DNA of 64,000 nt from Lysinibacillus sphaericus OT4b.31 (GTDB lineage Bacteria > Bacillota > Bacilli > Bacillales_A > Planococcaceae). This document shows, in pieces, positions 62,924-64,000 of the stretch. How positions within the stretch are numbered: the first letter of the stretch is position 1; every line of letters begins with the position of its first letter. The stretch lies in NCBI RefSeq assembly GCF_000392615.1, contig NZ_KB933398.1, forward strand, positions 228,183-292,182. Direction: 5' to 3'. The position numbers and the translations under genes were made by a program. The notes under the pieces were generated by a model. The model was given only the letters and a program-made list of their open reading frames with translations, searched no databases and was not told the origin of the DNA.

Positions 62924-64000
62924 TTGGGTAGCATGAAGCGATATATGCGTTTTGTAAAACCTTATACATGGGAAATTGTTTTAACGGTATTAATTGGTAT
63001 TGTGAAATTTGCCATCCCGTTATTTATTCCATTACTCATAAAAATTGTGCTAGATGATATTATCGGTGCAGAAGATTTAACGAATACAGAAAAGACGAAA
63101 GAACTGTTCTACTGGCTAGGTGGCACGATTATTGTGTTTTTTATCATTCGTCCACCGATAGAGTATTACCGTCAATACTTTGCACAGCACGTGAGTAACA
63201 AAGTACTTTATGATATTCGCAAGGAAATTTATGCACATTTACAGCGACTAAGTTTGAGGTATTATGCCAACACAAGAGCTGGAGAGGTTATTTCACGTGT
63301 CATTAACGATGTGGAGCAAACAAAAACATTCGTCATGACAGGTTTGATGAATATTTGGTTAGATCTTGCGACGATTGTTATCGCAATTGCTATTATGTTT
63401 GCAATGGATATTAAACTTACTCTCGTAGCGCTGTTTGCCTTTCCATTTTATGCGTTAAGTGTGCGATTTTTCTTTGGCAAACTGCGTACATTAACGCGTA
63501 AACGTTCACAGGCTCTTGCTGGCGTGCAAAGTTATTTACATGAACGTGTTGCTGGAATGAGTATTATTAAGAGTTTTACACTTGAGAAGCATGAACAAAC
63601 ATTATTTAATGAGGCAAATGGCGAGTTTTTAGAAAAGGCATTGGACCAAACAAGATGGAATGCCAAATCCTTTGCAGTCGTTAATACTATAACCGACGTT
63701 GCACCACTACTTGTTATTGCTTATGCTGGTTACCAGGTGATTAATGGGGAACTATCGGTCGGAACTATGGTTGCATTCATTGCCTATATTGAACGACTTT
63801 ATGGACCACTTCGCCGATTAGTCAGCTCCTCCACAACATTGACCCAATCGATTGCCTCAATGGACCGAATGTTTGAGTTGATTGACGAGCCTTATGAAGT
63901 GAAAAATAAAGAAAAGGCATTGGATCTATCAGATGTAAGAGGTGGGGTACGCTTTGAAAACGTGTCGTTTCAATATGAAGTGGATGGTTCGCAAATTCTA
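62924..64000 (+). CDS. ygaD: ABC exporter, YgaD-like (partial)
   Basis: The N-terminal 359 codons of an ABC transporter half-exporter; the gene runs off the window. Six membrane helices span about 15-310, with coupling-helix text NKVLYDIRKEIYAHLQRLSL and GEVISRVINDVEQTK. The nucleotide-binding domain begins RFENVSFQY near the edge. Synteny after ntdP supports YgaD; substrate unknown. The start is TTG at 62924, nine bases after AAGGATG; an ATG three codons later is possible. Confidence 0.9.
   Translation, partial: MGSMKRYMRFVKPYTWEIVLTVLIGIVKFAIPLFIPLLIKIVLDDIIGAEDLTNTEKTKELFYWLGGTIIVFFIIRPPIEYYRQYFAQHVSNKVLYDIRKEIYAHLQRLSLRYYANTRAGEVISRVINDVEQTKTFVMTGLMNIWLDLATIVIAIAIMFAMDIKLTLVALFAFPFYALSVRFFFGKLRTLTRKRSQALAGVQSYLHERVAGMSIIKSFTLEKHEQTLFNEANGEFLEKALDQTRWNAKSFAVVNTITDVAPLLVIAYAGYQVINGELSVGTMVAFIAYIERLYGPLRRLVSSSTTLTQSIASMDRMFELIDEPYEVKNKEKALDLSDVRGGVRFENVSFQYEVDGSQIL

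Overview
The window comes from a low-GC, spore-forming, motile member of the Firmicutes in the Bacillaceae/Planococcaceae. Lysinibacillus (the L. sphaericus/fusiformis group) fits best. Four things support this: a sporulation gene set (lytH, prkA-yhbH-spoVR, pdaA, two gamma-type SASP genes); Bacillus-like order at the right end (yfhF, recX, yfhH, yfhJ, yfhP, mutY, gamma-SASP, ntdP, ygaD); strong AGGAGG ribosome-binding sites; and an aspartate racemase / D-aspartate ligase operon matching the L-Lys-D-Asp peptidoglycan of Lysinibacillus. The genus is an inference from gene content, not from a marker gene.

Layout. 0-6 kb: end of a DUF1456 gene, a small membrane protein behind a nested palindrome, an orphan c-di-GMP-I riboswitch, a membrane protein, a chemoreceptor, and an unusual fusion of a YceG-like domain with a trypsin-like protease. 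6-12 kb: sporulation block, lytH divergent from prkA-yhbH-spoVR; prkA appears to lack a canonical start codon. 12-20 kb: radical SAM/SPASM protein, XRE regulator facing an orphan HsdS-like gene, RNase J, L,D-transpeptidase, and a run of small genes (gamma-SASP, Cys-rich CWC, DUF305-like). 20-28 kb: phosphoesterase, acyl-CoA synthetase, C39-type lipoprotein, D-Asp ligase plus racemase, DEAD helicase plus M29 aminopeptidase. 28-34 kb: GDSL hydrolase, a 21-nt tandem array, sbcDC, and a 40-codon cationic peptide gene. 34-45 kb: TPP riboswitch and thiT, map, PPK2, GNAT, carbonic anhydrase, a second M29 aminopeptidase, motAB, yfkK, YihY-family protein. 45-50 kb: P1B-4 ATPase (PfeT-like) behind PerR-like and Fur-like boxes, an ORF-less group IIC intron, class I fumarase. 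50-56 kb: MFS transporter with an attenuator-like leader, a second 21-nt array, an accessory secreted/membrane gene pair, rlmD, pdaA. 56-64 kb: the conserved yfhF-ygaD segment.

Most of the window is ordinary chromosomal backbone. No tRNA, rRNA, CRISPR array, prophage or transposase was seen. The points most worth a second look are the AUC start of prkA within a very short predicted sigma-E leader, the ORF-less group IIC intron lying antisense in the fumarase 3' region, the PerR/Fur double-box promoter of the metal pump, the YceG-protease fusion, the orphan c-di-GMP switch, two arrays sharing an exact 21-nt period, and a dispersed intergenic repeat with copies at 15 and 62 kb. Start codons were re-chosen from Shine-Dalgarno (SD) spacing wherever the longest reading frame looked over-extended.
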